A stretch of 64,000 bases of DNA from NCBI RefSeq assembly GCF_001940165.2, contig NZ_CP135162.1, forward strand, positions 2,872,001 to 2,936,000, given 5' to 3'. The notes under the pieces were generated by a model, which was given only the letters and a program-made list of their open reading frames with translations, had not been told where the DNA came from and ran no database searches. Position 1 is the first letter of the stretch. Each line of letters opens with the position of its first letter. Of the stretch, positions 1-7,571 are shown piece by piece. This stretch comes from Roseburia sp. 831b. GTDB taxonomy: Bacteria; Bacillota; Clostridia; Lachnospirales; Lachnospiraceae. The position numbers and the translations under genes were made by a program.

Positions 1-203
1 AGAACCAGGCGACAGACCGTGCACACCGAATCGGACAAAAGAACATTGTCACTGTATATAAGCTCGTTTCCGAGGGAACGATAGAAGAGAAGATTGTTCA
101 GATTCAGGAAAAGAAAAAACATCTTGCCGAGCAGGTCTTAGAGGGCGATGGGATGGATTCCGTATCCTTCACAAAAGAAGAGATTATGCAGCTCCTTGGA
201 TAA
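1..203 (+). CDS. SNF2-family helicase, C-terminal fragment
   Basis: Open from the window edge; the first whole codon is at base 3. The 66 visible residues begin NQATDRAHRIGQ, the helicase motif VI of SNF2/SWI2 ATPases, followed by VYKLVSEGTIEEKI, the usual C-terminal brace of the second RecA lobe. The protein would be an ATP-dependent DNA translocase. Only the last residues are present, so substrate and domain order upstream cannot be read. It ends 57 bases before the mntP promoter. Confidence 0.85.
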   Translation, partial: NQATDRAHRIGQKNIVTVYKLVSEGTIEEKIVQIQEKKKHLAEQVLEGDGMDSVSFTKEEIMQLLG

Positions 204-259
204 ATTTTTGCAGAAGTAAGATTGTGCAAAAAAAGATACAAAAAGATGGCAGAATTTAA

Positions 260-288
260 TTGACAATGATTCTCAAATAACGTATAGT
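260..288 (+). promoter_or_regulatory. mntP promoter with Fur-like box
   Basis: TTGACA (260-265), a 17-base spacer and TATAGT (283-288) form a near-consensus sigma-A promoter. Bases 261-275, TGACAATGATTCTCA, match the Firmicute Fur 7-1-7 box (TGATAAT-N-ATTATCA) at all but two positions and overlap the -35 element. Binding by Fur or a Fur-family paralogue is inferred from the match only. Confidence 0.6.
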
Positions 289-349
289 TAAGAAACATTG
301 AATATACACCTGTGGGTGTATACAAAAGCTGCCACATGGCTGGCAGCCA

Positions 350-513
350 TCATATTCCGTGAGGGAGTAGTTCGCGTAAAACGTGATTTGTCAACATACC
401 GGCGACCGATGGAAGTTTCTATCAGGGGACCTGGCAAATCTTAAAGAATGAGACTCATGTATGCATTGAGGACAGGGAGACTGGATTTTTTGCATACATC
501 GAGTCTCTTTTTT
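350..513 (+). promoter_or_regulatory. yybP-ykoY manganese riboswitch
   Basis: Lies directly upstream of the manganese exporter gene. It contains the family landmarks GGGAGTAG (363-370), GTCAACATAC (about 390-400), ACCTGGCAAA (429-438) and GAGAC near 450. The P1 closing strand, CTCATGTATG (455-464), can pair with CATATTCCGTGAG (351-363); the same bases form the 5' arm of the downstream terminator. The arrangement suggests that Mn2+ stabilises P1 and prevents termination, an ON switch, as known for this class. Exact ends are approximate. Confidence 0.85.
450..513 (+). terminator. Riboswitch-controlled terminator
   Basis: GAGACTCATGTATGCA (450-465) pairs with TGCATACATCGAGTCTC (491-507) with a single bulge, followed by a T run to 513. 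It overlaps the closing strand of the riboswitch, so the two folds exclude each other. Confidence 0.88.
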
Positions 514-542
514 CATGTAGACAAAGGAAAAGGAGAAAAAAT

Positions 543-1127
543 ATGTCGCTATTTATTGTATTATTTTTAATGGGAGTCGGGCTTTCCATGGACGCATTTG
601 CGGTATCCGTCTGTAAGGGCCTTGCGATGCGCAAGGTAAACAAAAAACAGGCAATTGTCATCGGTTTATTTTTCGGAGGATTTCAGGCATTGATGCCACT
701 GCTTGGCTGGTCACTGGGCATTCAGTTTGAGCAGTATATCACAAGTATTGACCATTGGATTGCCTTTATTTTACTTGGATTTATTGGTGGAAAAATGATT
801 GTGGAAGCAGTAAAACCAGATGATGAATCCGTAGAAGTAAAAGAGATGGACCCACCACTCAACATCAAGGAAATGTTTGTGCTTGCGATTGCAACCAGCA
901 TTGATGCGCTGGCGGTTGGTATTACATTTGCATTTTTGGATTACCCAATTGTGGAATCAATTATTATTATCGGCATAACTACATTTGTAATTTCAATCAT
1001 CGGTGTTTATATTGGTAACTTCTTCGGCAGCAAATATAAGCAGAAAGCGGAACTTGCCGGCGGTATCATTTTAGTACTGCTCGGTGTTAAAATTTTATTA
1101 GAGCATCTTGGTGTGCTCGCATTTTAG
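543..1127 (+). CDS. mntP: MntP manganese efflux pump
   Basis: 194 residues, the usual MntP (DUF204) length, with six predicted membrane segments. The two repeated membrane motifs with conserved acidic residues are visible: SMDAFAVSVCKG (Asp17) and TSIDALAVGITF (Asp121). The family exports Mn2+ and protects against manganese overload. The start is the ATG preceded by AAGGAG. The yybP-ykoY riboswitch and the Fur-like box upstream fit metal-dependent control. The exchanger gene follows after 11 bases and is probably cotranscribed. Confidence 0.95.
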   Translation: MSLFIVLFLMGVGLSMDAFAVSVCKGLAMRKVNKKQAIVIGLFFGGFQALMPLLGWSLGIQFEQYITSIDHWIAFILLGFIGGKMIVEAVKPDDESVEVKEMDPPLNIKEMFVLAIATSIDALAVGITFAFLDYPIVESIIIIGITTFVISIIGVYIGNFFGSKYKQKAELAGGIILVLLGVKILLEHLGVLAF

Positions 1128-1138
1128 GAGGAAAGACG

Positions 1139-2116
1139 ATGTTACAAATTGGAAAAGCAATTCTTTTTTTGGTAATCGGATTTGTATTTTTGATTAAGGG
1201 AGCAGACTTTTTCGTGGAAGGAAGTTCTTCTGTTGCAAAGAAGCTGCGCGTGCCATCCATTATTATCGGTCTTACGATTGTGGCAATGGGGACAAGCCTG
1301 CCGGAATGTGCGGTCAGTGTGACGGCTTCCATCACCAACAACAATTCACTGGCAATCAGTAATGCGGTTGGCTCTAATATTTTTAACCTGATGGTGGTAT
1401 GTGGGTTCTGTGCCGTGTTTACGCCACTTACCGTTACTGCAAGCACAATGAAAAAAGAATTTCCATTTTCCGTCATCTGTGCGTTGCTGTTATTGGTTCT
1501 TGGATTCTTTGGAATGACGCTGGGACATATCGATGGTGTGATTCTGATTGTATTCTTCGCAGGATTTTTATTCTGGATGATTAAATCTGCACAAAAAGCC
1601 CGCTCTATTAACCCGGAAGCGGAATTGGATGACGAAATTGTTGTGGATGAAGCAGAAGATATCAAAATTCTTCCGGTTTGGCGCTGCATCATTTACATTA
1701 TCGGTGGAGCAATTGCGATTGCAATCGGTGGAGATCTGGTTGTCGACGGCGCATCTGTTGTGGCAGCAGCATTAGGACTCAGCCAGACCTTGATTGGGCT
1801 TACCGTCGTTGCACTCGGAACCAGCCTGCCAGAGCTTGTAACCTCCATCGTCGCTGCAAAGAAAGATGAAGTCGATATGGCGCTTGGTAATGTGATCGGT
1901 TCCAATATCTTTAATATTCTTTTTGTGCTCGGTATTGCGGCGACAATCAGTCCGGTCGAATTCATCACAGAAAATATCATTGATATTGTGATTCTGGTTG
2001 CCATGAGCATTCTCGTCTGGCTTTTCGCATGGTCCAAAAAGAAAATTGTGCGCTGGGAAGGCGTCACCATGCTTGCAATTTATGCCGCTTATGTGGTTTA
2101 TATTTGTATTCGTTAG
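1139..2116 (+). CDS. Calcium/sodium antiporter (CaxA/YrbG family)
   Basis: 325 residues, made of two inverted repeats of five membrane helices. Each repeat carries the ion-binding alpha motif: GTSLPECAVS at 51-60 and GTSLPELVTS at about 227-236, each followed by a GSNIFN motif. An acidic cytoplasmic loop lies near 158-175. The family (TIGR00367) exchanges Ca2+ for Na+ or K+ across the cytoplasmic membrane. A strong AGGAGG site precedes the ATG. Cotranscription with mntP places this exporter under the Mn riboswitch, so Mn2+ transport or linked divalent-cation balance is possible but inferred. Confidence 0.93.
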   Translation: MLQIGKAILFLVIGFVFLIKGADFFVEGSSSVAKKLRVPSIIIGLTIVAMGTSLPECAVSVTASITNNNSLAISNAVGSNIFNLMVVCGFCAVFTPLTVTASTMKKEFPFSVICALLLLVLGFFGMTLGHIDGVILIVFFAGFLFWMIKSAQKARSINPEAELDDEIVVDEAEDIKILPVWRCIIYIIGGAIAIAIGGDLVVDGASVVAAALGLSQTLIGLTVVALGTSLPELVTSIVAAKKDEVDMALGNVIGSNIFNILFVLGIAATISPVEFITENIIDIVILVAMSILVWLFAWSKKKIVRWEGVTMLAIYAAYVVYICIR

Positions 2117-2205
2117 GAAAAAGCGGTAAAATAGATAGGTAAACAATTGTTATGCGCCACAAAATGGCGCACCGGGGAATTGAAGTTGATAAGGAGGAAA
2201 TTAAA

Positions 2206-2583
2206 ATGTCAGTATTGGATGATGTAAAAGATTCTTTATTTACAGCGGGAAAAGAGGTTTCCCAGAAAGCAAAAGATGTTTCGGAAATTGCGAAACTTCG
2301 TCTCGACTTAAAGTCCAAACAGGATTTCGTAGAAAATCAGTACAAAGAACTGGGAAGAGCTTATTACCAGGCACATAAAGATGCAGAGGAAATGAGCCCG
2401 CAGGAGGCAGAACAGTTTGCAAACATCACAGAGGCATTAGAGGAAATTAACAGAATGCACGCAGAGATTTTAGCAATCAAAGGTGCATTAGAATGTCCAA
2501 AGTGCGGCAACAAGATGCCAGAAGGAGCTACATTTTGCAGCAAATGCGGTACAAAATTAGACGATATGTTTGAAGAAGAATAA
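2206..2583 (+). CDS. Coiled-coil zinc-ribbon protein
   Basis: 125 residues from the ATG at 2206, chosen because AAGGAGG sits seven bases upstream; an upstream ATG at 2152 falls in a small hairpin and has no such site. Residues about 1-90 are a charged helical, coiled-coil-like region; the C-terminus has a double CxxC zinc ribbon (CPKCGNKMPEG and FCSKCGTKL). Such small zinc-ribbon proteins are common in Clostridia with no known function. A perfect 7-bp hairpin (TGCGCCA/TGGCGCA, 2154-2172) lies between this gene and the exchanger. Confidence 0.85.
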   Translation: MSVLDDVKDSLFTAGKEVSQKAKDVSEIAKLRLDLKSKQDFVENQYKELGRAYYQAHKDAEEMSPQEAEQFANITEALEEINRMHAEILAIKGALECPKCGNKMPEGATFCSKCGTKLDDMFEEE

Positions 2584-2591
2584 AGTCTTTT

Positions 2592-2706
2592 GGGCGTAGG
2601 ATTCGAGAAAGAAGCGCATACGCCCAAAATGAAGAGATATAACATGAATTATGTAAACTAAATGGGCGTGGGAGATTGCGACGTAATCCTCCACGCCCCG
2701 TTTTTT
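2592..2706 (+). terminator. Two hairpins ending the mntP-region operon
   Basis: The first is a perfect 11-bp inverted repeat TTTTGGGCGTA/TACGCCCAAAA, which could act on either strand. The second, GGGCGTGGGAGATT (2664-2677) with AATCCTCCACGCCC (2685-2698) followed by GTTTTTT, is a typical Rho-independent terminator for the plus strand. From here to 2972 I see no gene. Confidence 0.8.
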
Positions 2707-2972
2707 GCGTATAGAGGGGCGTAGCAAGGAGTTGGACAAGGGCTGCGCCCATAATTGAAAGTGGGATGAAAAATATGGGGTGGGACTTACAAGAGTTTTG
2801 CATATAGTGGTAAAAGTGTACGGAACACGCATTGTAAACCATTAAGAAGGGTGGTAAAATAGTAAGGTTATATAAAAATTTACTAAAAAAATATTTGCAT
2901 AATAACATTTAAATTACAAAGGCCGGGTAATATTTTGGAAAAAATAAGTATTTATGATGGAAGGAAGAAGAG

Positions 2973-3134
2973 ATGGTAGAACAATCAATTTTTATCAATA
3001 ATAATGAGCTGAGAAATTGGATAAATAATGCATATGATTTAGGGATAGATAAAGTTGAAAAAACGGAATTAGGAAGTGCAAATTGTTATTATTTATATTC
3101 GAAAGTACAGTTTACAAGGGACTACACAGGGTAG
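2973..3134 (+). pseudogene. APH-like kinase, 5' part, cut by the mobile element
   Basis: The ATG at 2973 follows AAGGAAGAAGAG. Codons run 45 residues (MVEQSIFINNNELRNW to YLYSKV) before crossing into the mobile element at 3107-3108 and stopping at 3134. Joining base 3108 to 10724 keeps the frame and gives KVPNSNERYFLKEFQ, a kinase N-lobe with the beta3 lysine and a following helix glutamate (EEEIKICKYL). It is therefore the front end of the gene whose remainder begins at 10724. The family resembles aminoglycoside phosphotransferase/choline kinase folds; the substrate is unknown. Confidence 0.8.
3101..3130 (+). repeat. attL end of the element
   Basis: Chromosomal GAAAGT, then AC (3107-3108), then the element end AGTTTACAAGGGACTACAC. 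The element end is repeated inverted at the other boundary with one difference (GGGACTACAC against GGAACTACAC), as expected for recombinase half-sites. Confidence 0.75.
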
Positions 3135-3160
3135 GTATCTGACGGGAGGGGTGCCGCCAG

Positions 3161-4672
3161 TCAGATTTTCCATGTGATGTTCAAGCTGTCGCTTGTGGCG
3201 GCTATGGTGGTGATCATCAAATCCACCACACGCCGCTTGTCATCAAAAGATACATTCTCCCAGGTATCGAGGTAGCCGGAAATCTGGCTGACCTGTTCCG
3301 GGCTGATGGCCTCCACAGTCAACTCCGCTATCCTTGCCAGAAGTTCCTGCTTGCGCCCGTCCAGTTCCGCTATCTTCACATTCACATAGGAGAACAGGAC
3401 ATTGTTTGCCCCCGTCAGACTGTCCACCAGCTTTTCAATCTCGCTGTCTACATGGGCAAGTTCCACTTGCAGGGCGGTGATTTTCGGGTTTGCCTTTGCC
3501 GCTTTCTTTTTTCCTGTCAGCGTCTTGTAGCTTGCCAGCTTCTTTACCATCTGCTGATAAACAACCGCTTCCAGTTCCGAAGTGATGATTTTCCCACAGC
3601 CAGGACAGCTTTTATTGTCCAGCCGTTTCGTGCAGCGGAGATACTGTTTGCCGGAGGGATTGTAGATACTCATAAGAGCATACCCGCAATTCCCGCACTT
3701 GATTTTTCCTGCCAGCCATGTGTGGGTGGCTTTCCGGGCAGACTGGATTTTCATGTTGTTCATCAGCTTCTTGCGGCAGGTCAGCCAGGTGTCGGAGGGG
3801 ACGATACCCTCATGGGGAGCCAGTACCAGCATTTGGTCTTTTAAGTCGTTTTTCTTGCTGGCCTTTACATCTCGCCCTTGATACAGATAGCAGCCGTTCA
3901 TGCCCGTAAAATCGGCAACGTCATTGACAATGACTGTACCTTGACTTTTGAAAAATTCGTACACATCAAGGTCTGCCTGCACATAGACAGGATTGCGTAA
4001 CATCTGCGCCAGCGTGGGGCGTATCAGCTCTTTGCCATGGAACAAAATCCCCTGTTCGGCAAAGTACCGGGTAATGTCCCCGTAGGAAGTTGTGGGCTGG
4101 GCGTACATCTCAAACATCAGCCGGATATTGGCCGCTTCCTCCGGGTTTACCACCAGCTTCTTTGTGTTGATACCGTCCATCTTGATAGGCTCCGTATGGA
4201 AGCCGTAAGGGGCTTTCCCGCCCATCTTAAAGCCCCGCTGACTGCGGGAGTAGTAAGCGTCCGTTACCCGCTTCTGTATCGTTTCCCGTTCAAGCTGGGC
4301 GAACACGATACAGATATTCAGCATGGCCCGTCCCATCGGCGTGGAGGTATCAAACTTTTCCGTAGAGGACACAAACTCCACATTGTACTGCTGGAACAGC
4401 TCCATCATGTTGGCAAAGTCCAGAATGGAACGGCTGATACGGTCGAGCTTGTAAACCACGACCTTTGCAATCAAGCCCCGCTTGATGTCCCGCACCAGTT
4501 CTTGAAACTTCGGACGGTCTGTGTTCTTGCCGCTGTACCCTTTGTCTGTGTATTCCTTGCAGTTACCGCCTTTCAACTCGTATTTGCAAAATTCAATCTG
4601 GCTTTCAATGGAAATGCTGTCCTTTTTGTCTACCGATTGTCTTGCATAGATTGCGTCTATCCGATTGTTCAT
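3161..4672 (-). CDS. Large serine recombinase (integrase/excisionase)
   Basis: 503 residues. The N-terminal resolvase domain has the nucleophile in YARQSVDKKDS (Ser13) and the conserved YKLDRISRS arginines at 74-82. A recombinase domain follows around 150-300, then a zinc ribbon with CGNC (326-329), RCTKR and CPGC (356-359), and a leucine-rich coiled coil to the end. Enzymes of this family (TnpX/TndX-like) catalyse integration and excision of clostridial elements by double-strand cleavage at a central dinucleotide. AAGGAG precedes the ATG. The stop lies about 50 bases from the left end, the usual position for the gene that moves its element. Confidence 0.95.
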   Translation of the reverse strand: MNNRIDAIYARQSVDKKDSISIESQIEFCKYELKGGNCKEYTDKGYSGKNTDRPKFQELVRDIKRGLIAKVVVYKLDRISRSILDFANMMELFQQYNVEFVSSTEKFDTSTPMGRAMLNICIVFAQLERETIQKRVTDAYYSRSQRGFKMGGKAPYGFHTEPIKMDGINTKKLVVNPEEAANIRLMFEMYAQPTTSYGDITRYFAEQGILFHGKELIRPTLAQMLRNPVYVQADLDVYEFFKSQGTVIVNDVADFTGMNGCYLYQGRDVKASKKNDLKDQMLVLAPHEGIVPSDTWLTCRKKLMNNMKIQSARKATHTWLAGKIKCGNCGYALMSIYNPSGKQYLRCTKRLDNKSCPGCGKIITSELEAVVYQQMVKKLASYKTLTGKKKAAKANPKITALQVELAHVDSEIEKLVDSLTGANNVLFSYVNVKIAELDGRKQELLARIAELTVEAISPEQVSQISGYLDTWENVSFDDKRRVVDLMITTIAATSDSLNITWKI

Positions 4673-4766
4673 ATTGTCGCTCCTTTTCTTAAAAAAGAAA
4701 CGGAGCTGCTGACAGTTCTATTATACCGCCAGCAGCCCCGCAAATCAATGATGGGTTTGGAAAACC

Positions 4767-4979
4767 TTATGTCCCGGCTTCCTCACTCTCCCGCTTGTCG
4801 GCGTACTTGCGGAACACCTCATAAAGCTGCTGTTCCAGTTCCCGGCGTTTGGCTGCTTCCTGTTCCGGCGTGAACACCGGGGAGAGATTTTCCAGTGTGA
4901 TTTCCTTTCCCTGAAAAGTCACGATTTCGATTTCCTTTTTGTATCTGATATTACTTATAAGATCACCTTTCCTTTCCAT
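4767..4979 (-). CDS. Small mobilization-module protein, function unknown
   Basis: 70 residues, charged, with a glutamate-rich helical C-terminal half (TPEQEAAKRRELEQQLYEVF). The start overlaps the end of the relaxase gene by 17 bases, implying translational coupling. I recognise no catalytic motif. Comparable short ORFs sit between relaxase and recombinase in related clostridial elements; an accessory or regulatory role is inferred from position only. Confidence 0.7.
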   Translation of the reverse strand: MERKGDLISNIRYKKEIEIVTFQGKEITLENLSPVFTPEQEAAKRRELEQQLYEVFRKYADKRESEEAGT

Positions 4980-5907
4980 GCTGCCGCTGTTGCCGTTTCA
5001 GTTCCGCTAAAATCTCCGGCGGGATACGGTCAACCAGCCGCCGCATATCGTCCAGTTCGCTTTTTAACTTCGCCCGTTCCATCGTGTCATTCATCTTGCC
5101 TTTTTCGCTGGCCTTTGCCCTGACTTCCAGCTTTTCATTTTCCGCTAACAAGTCATTGATTGTGACCTTGTATTTTTTCAGTTGCCCGGAGAAGTTCTCC
5201 ATCTGCGGAAACCACTTTTTCAGCATGGAGAGGGCTTCCTCTTTCTTCTTTCCGGCGTTCAGCGGGGTAATGCCGGAGAGAACCGCTTCAATGGCCCTCG
5301 CCTGTTTGGAGAGGTTGACCGCCTGTTTGAACAGCCGGGTGGGGATATGCTTCCGGCCCGTCTTGCTGGCGCTTTCCCCACGCTCCAGGTCGGGGTACTG
5401 CTCCACCATACAGGCGTGAAAATCGTCCTGCCACTTCGTCAGATTGGCCCGGTTGCCGATAATTTCTTTGGCGCACAGGCGGTTGTCCTTTGTCAGCGGC
5501 ACAAAGACCAAGTGCAGATGGGGCGTTTTTTCATCCATGTGTACCATAGCCGAAACGATGTTCTCCCGGCCCACCCGGTCAATGAGGAAGTCCGCCGCCC
5601 TCTGGAAGTAGGCCGCTATCTCCTTTGGGGACTTGCCCTTGAAAAACTCCGGGCTGGCGGTAATCAGCGTGTCCACAAACCGAGTGCTGTCCTTGCGGGT
5701 GCGGCATCTGGCCTGCTCGATGCGGCTCTGAATGAAATGGTAGTAGCGGCCATCCGGCTTGACGATGTGGAAATTGTACTTGCTCCGGCTGGTGTCAATG
5801 TCCGGGTTGCTGGCGTACTGCTCCTTTTTCCGTTCATGGTGGGCTTCCAGCGGCCCCGCCGGGTGGCCCTTGTGCTTCTCAAATCGCAAAATTGCGTGTT
5901 GTGCCAT
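4963..5907 (-). CDS. MobV/Pre-family relaxase
   Basis: 314 residues. The signature metal-binding motif HMDEKTPHLH is at about 123-132, following an N-terminal half with NFHIVKPDGRYYH and the tract PKEIAAYFQRAADF. The C-terminal third is a coiled coil. Pre/Mob relaxases nick one strand at oriT and stay on the DNA during mobilization. Start: ATG with GAAAGGAG upstream. An inverted-repeat cluster just upstream (5921-5985) is a candidate oriT. The protein is shorter than plasmid Pre/Mob proteins (about 400 residues), mainly at the C-terminus. Confidence 0.9.
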   Translation of the reverse strand: MAQHAILRFEKHKGHPAGPLEAHHERKKEQYASNPDIDTSRSKYNFHIVKPDGRYYHFIQSRIEQARCRTRKDSTRFVDTLITASPEFFKGKSPKEIAAYFQRAADFLIDRVGRENIVSAMVHMDEKTPHLHLVFVPLTKDNRLCAKEIIGNRANLTKWQDDFHACMVEQYPDLERGESASKTGRKHIPTRLFKQAVNLSKQARAIEAVLSGITPLNAGKKKEEALSMLKKWFPQMENFSGQLKKYKVTINDLLAENEKLEVRAKASEKGKMNDTMERAKLKSELDDMRRLVDRIPPEILAELKRQQRQHGKER

Positions 5908-5920
5908 TGAACTCCTTTCC

Positions 5921-6077
5921 CCATTCCATTCCTTTCCGGCGGGTTTTCCCGCCGAAAATATCTCTGATAGGATTGGAATGGAATGAATGTAAATAGATGG
6001 TTTTAATCTCTGTATTTCTATATACCGTCAGATTTCCGTACTTCAAGAGGATTGATTTTCGTACTCGCCAAGTACGG
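5921..6077. other. Candidate oriT / repeat cluster upstream of the relaxase
   Basis: CATTCCATTCC (5922-5932) is inverted as GGAATGGAATG (5975-5985), enclosing a perfect hairpin CGGCGGG-TTTT-CCCGCCG (5937-5954). Further on, CCGTACTT (6036-6043) is inverted as AAGTACGG (6070-6077) with another CGTACT between them. The position between relaxase and rep-like genes fits a nick site and/or iteron-like sites; no nick site can be assigned from sequence alone. Confidence 0.45.
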
Positions 6078-6080
6078 TTT

Positions 6081-6476
6081 TCAGCCCTCCGGCGTACCAT
6101 AACCGGATTTCTTGAAGTCGGTGTTTGGAACCGCTTCATAGGATTTCGGGTAAATGCGGTTGGGTTTTCCACAGCCCTGTTTCTGGATTTCCACCAGCCC
6201 CGCATACTGCAACTCCCGCAGGGTGTTGACCGCTTTCTGCCGCCCGCAGCGGAGCAAAGCGACCACCTCGCAGATGGGGTAGTACAGGTAGACCCGCCCG
6301 TACTCGTCCGCCCAGCCGTTCTTCCGGGACAACTCCGCCCGGCGCAGGACAAAGGCATACAGCACCTTCGCTTCGTTGCTCAAGGGCTGGAATGTGGGTG
6401 CTTCAAAAAGGAAATTGGGGAGCCGGGTGAAACTGAACGCCTTTTCCGGCTGGTGAATATAAATCGTGTTTGTCAT
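6081..6476 (-). CDS. RepA N-terminal-domain protein (replication initiator-like)
   Basis: 131 residues starting MTNTIYIHQPEKAFSF and containing FTRLPNFLFEAPTFQPLSNEAKVLY, the hallmark of the RepA_N replication-initiator winged helix, followed by LLRCGRQKAVNTLRELQ as the likely recognition-helix region. Full RepA_N proteins in clostridial plasmids and elements are about twice as long, so this is the DNA-binding domain only. In integrative elements such proteins may support circular-form replication or simply regulate. No obvious ribosome site precedes the ATG. Confidence 0.8.
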   Translation of the reverse strand: MTNTIYIHQPEKAFSFTRLPNFLFEAPTFQPLSNEAKVLYAFVLRRAELSRKNGWADEYGRVYLYYPICEVVALLRCGRQKAVNTLRELQYAGLVEIQKQGCGKPNRIYPKSYEAVPNTDFKKSGYGTPEG

Positions 6477-6587
6477 AGCGTGTTTTGTGGACGGTTAGAG
6501 GCCCGTTTTCCGGGGCGAATGATAAATGATACCAGCCGCCCCGGTTGAGGGCTTGCGGAGCCTTGCAAATCAAGGCTTTTCCCGCTC

Positions 6588-7001
6588 TTAACTGTCCACA
6601 GCAGACCTCCTTTTCCGTTCACTTTCTGTTTTCTGCCGCCTGTGAACTCTGGCGGCGCAGTCCGGGCAGTATTTGCCCCGGTTGGACTTCGGGACGAACA
6701 CACCGCCGCACTCCGCACAGCGTTTCAAGTCCCTGTCCCGGTAAATCTCCGCTTCCAGCGTCCTGTCCAGCGGCAAGACCGCCCAGCGGAACCACTTGCA
6801 GCAGACGGAGAACGAAATCATCTGCGGACAGGCGCAGGTGTCGCCATCGTCCAGCGCAAGGCAGTTTCCGTCCTCGCAGTTGCAGCACTCCCGGCGTATC
6901 AGGCCGCTGGCTCGTCTCTTCTGGGGCGGGGTTATGCGGTAGGGGGAGCCGTCCGGCCTGTGTTCCAGCGGCGGCAGGTGTTGATAGGGTCTTTTGCTCA
7001 T
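6588..7001 (-). CDS. Cysteine-rich VLP-domain protein
   Basis: 137 residues with two cysteine clusters: CCNCEDGNC and CACPQ near the middle, and CAECGGVF plus YCPDCA near the C-terminus. WAVLPLD between them is the VLP motif that names the domain family. The last zinc finger resembles those in mobile-element DNA-binding proteins. A GGAGGG site lies just upstream of the ATG. The family is recurrent in Firmicute mobilizable elements and has no assigned biochemical role. Confidence 0.85.
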   Translation of the reverse strand: MSKRPYQHLPPLEHRPDGSPYRITPPQKRRASGLIRRECCNCEDGNCLALDDGDTCACPQMISFSVCCKWFRWAVLPLDRTLEAEIYRDRDLKRCAECGGVFVPKSNRGKYCPDCAARVHRRQKTESERKRRSAVDS

Positions 7002-7135
7002 GCGTCCCTCCGTTTTCTTTGGCGTGTTCTGTTTCCAAGGTGCTTGTCCATCGATGAACTATCCCAAGTCTACACCTTTTTGACCGCCTGTGCCGTATAT
7101 CCAAGAGGTAGGAAATCAGCCTGAAAAACTCCCTA

Positions 7136-7164
7136 TTTCCACGCTCTCGGATTTGTGATATAAT
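7136..7164 (+). promoter_or_regulatory. Promoter for the plus-strand element genes
   Basis: A perfect TATAAT at 7159-7164 with TTCCAC 16 bases upstream, followed by A-rich leader DNA and a gene with AAAGGAGGAG in front of its ATG. Confidence 0.5.
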
Positions 7165-7229
7165 CAAAAAAAGATAAAAGACAAATTCAGGTTTCTGGTC
7201 TTCTTGCACAAAATAAAGGAGGAGCTATT

Positions 7230-7493
7230 ATGCAAATTGTTTATATTCCAAGCGAATCAATGTCTGTTCAAGGTAAAAAAGATGAAATCTATAAAAGTTA
7301 TGGGAAAGACTGGAATATTAGAGAACAGGGAGGAGGTAACGGAAATTGGTTGTTGACCAGAAAAAGTGATGTGCTTGTAGATGGAAAAAGTTATCGTACT
7401 TTTGTACTTGAACACTACGGTAAATCCAAGCTGACAGCGAAGCTTGTTGATAAATTTCGTGAAGATGTAGCAAATGGTAAAATAAAACTGTAA
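7230..7493 (+). CDS. Hypothetical 87-residue protein
   Basis: Starts MQIVYIPSESMSVQGKKDEI, with AAAGGAGGAG upstream. It is a small, basic, soluble protein with a central GGGNGNWLLTRKSDV turn region and a lysine-rich C-terminal helix. I do not recognise the family. It is AT-richer than the neighbouring mobilization genes and is followed by its own terminator, so it may be a separately acquired unit of the element. Confidence 0.65.
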   Translation: MQIVYIPSESMSVQGKKDEIYKSYGKDWNIREQGGGNGNWLLTRKSDVLVDGKSYRTFVLEHYGKSKLTAKLVDKFREDVANGKIKL

Positions 7494-7501
7494 ATGCCTA
7501 T

Positions 7502-7545
7502 GCCGTTATGCTATGAGCATAGTACATAGCATAACGGCTTCTCTT
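7502..7545 (+). terminator. Terminator after the 87-residue gene
   Basis: Perfect 14-bp stem, GCCGTTATGCTATG (7502-7515) with CATAGCATAACGGC (7525-7538), then TTCTCTTTC. The tail is only moderately T-rich, so partial read-through into the XRE gene is possible. Confidence 0.7.
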
Positions 7546-7571
7546 TCGTTGAGCTAGCAAGGAGGGTGAAT

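Noticed and set aside
2152..2205. Longer start for the zinc-ribbon protein
   Set aside because: The upstream ATG falls in the hairpin TGCGCCA/TGGCGCA and has no ribosome site, whereas AAGGAGG is well placed for 2206.
4037..4873. 278-codon open frame on the plus strand
   Set aside because: It is antisense to the serine recombinase and small ORF, has no ribosome site and low-complexity codon shadows; GC-rich coding DNA produces such frames. The same holds for 5182-5910.
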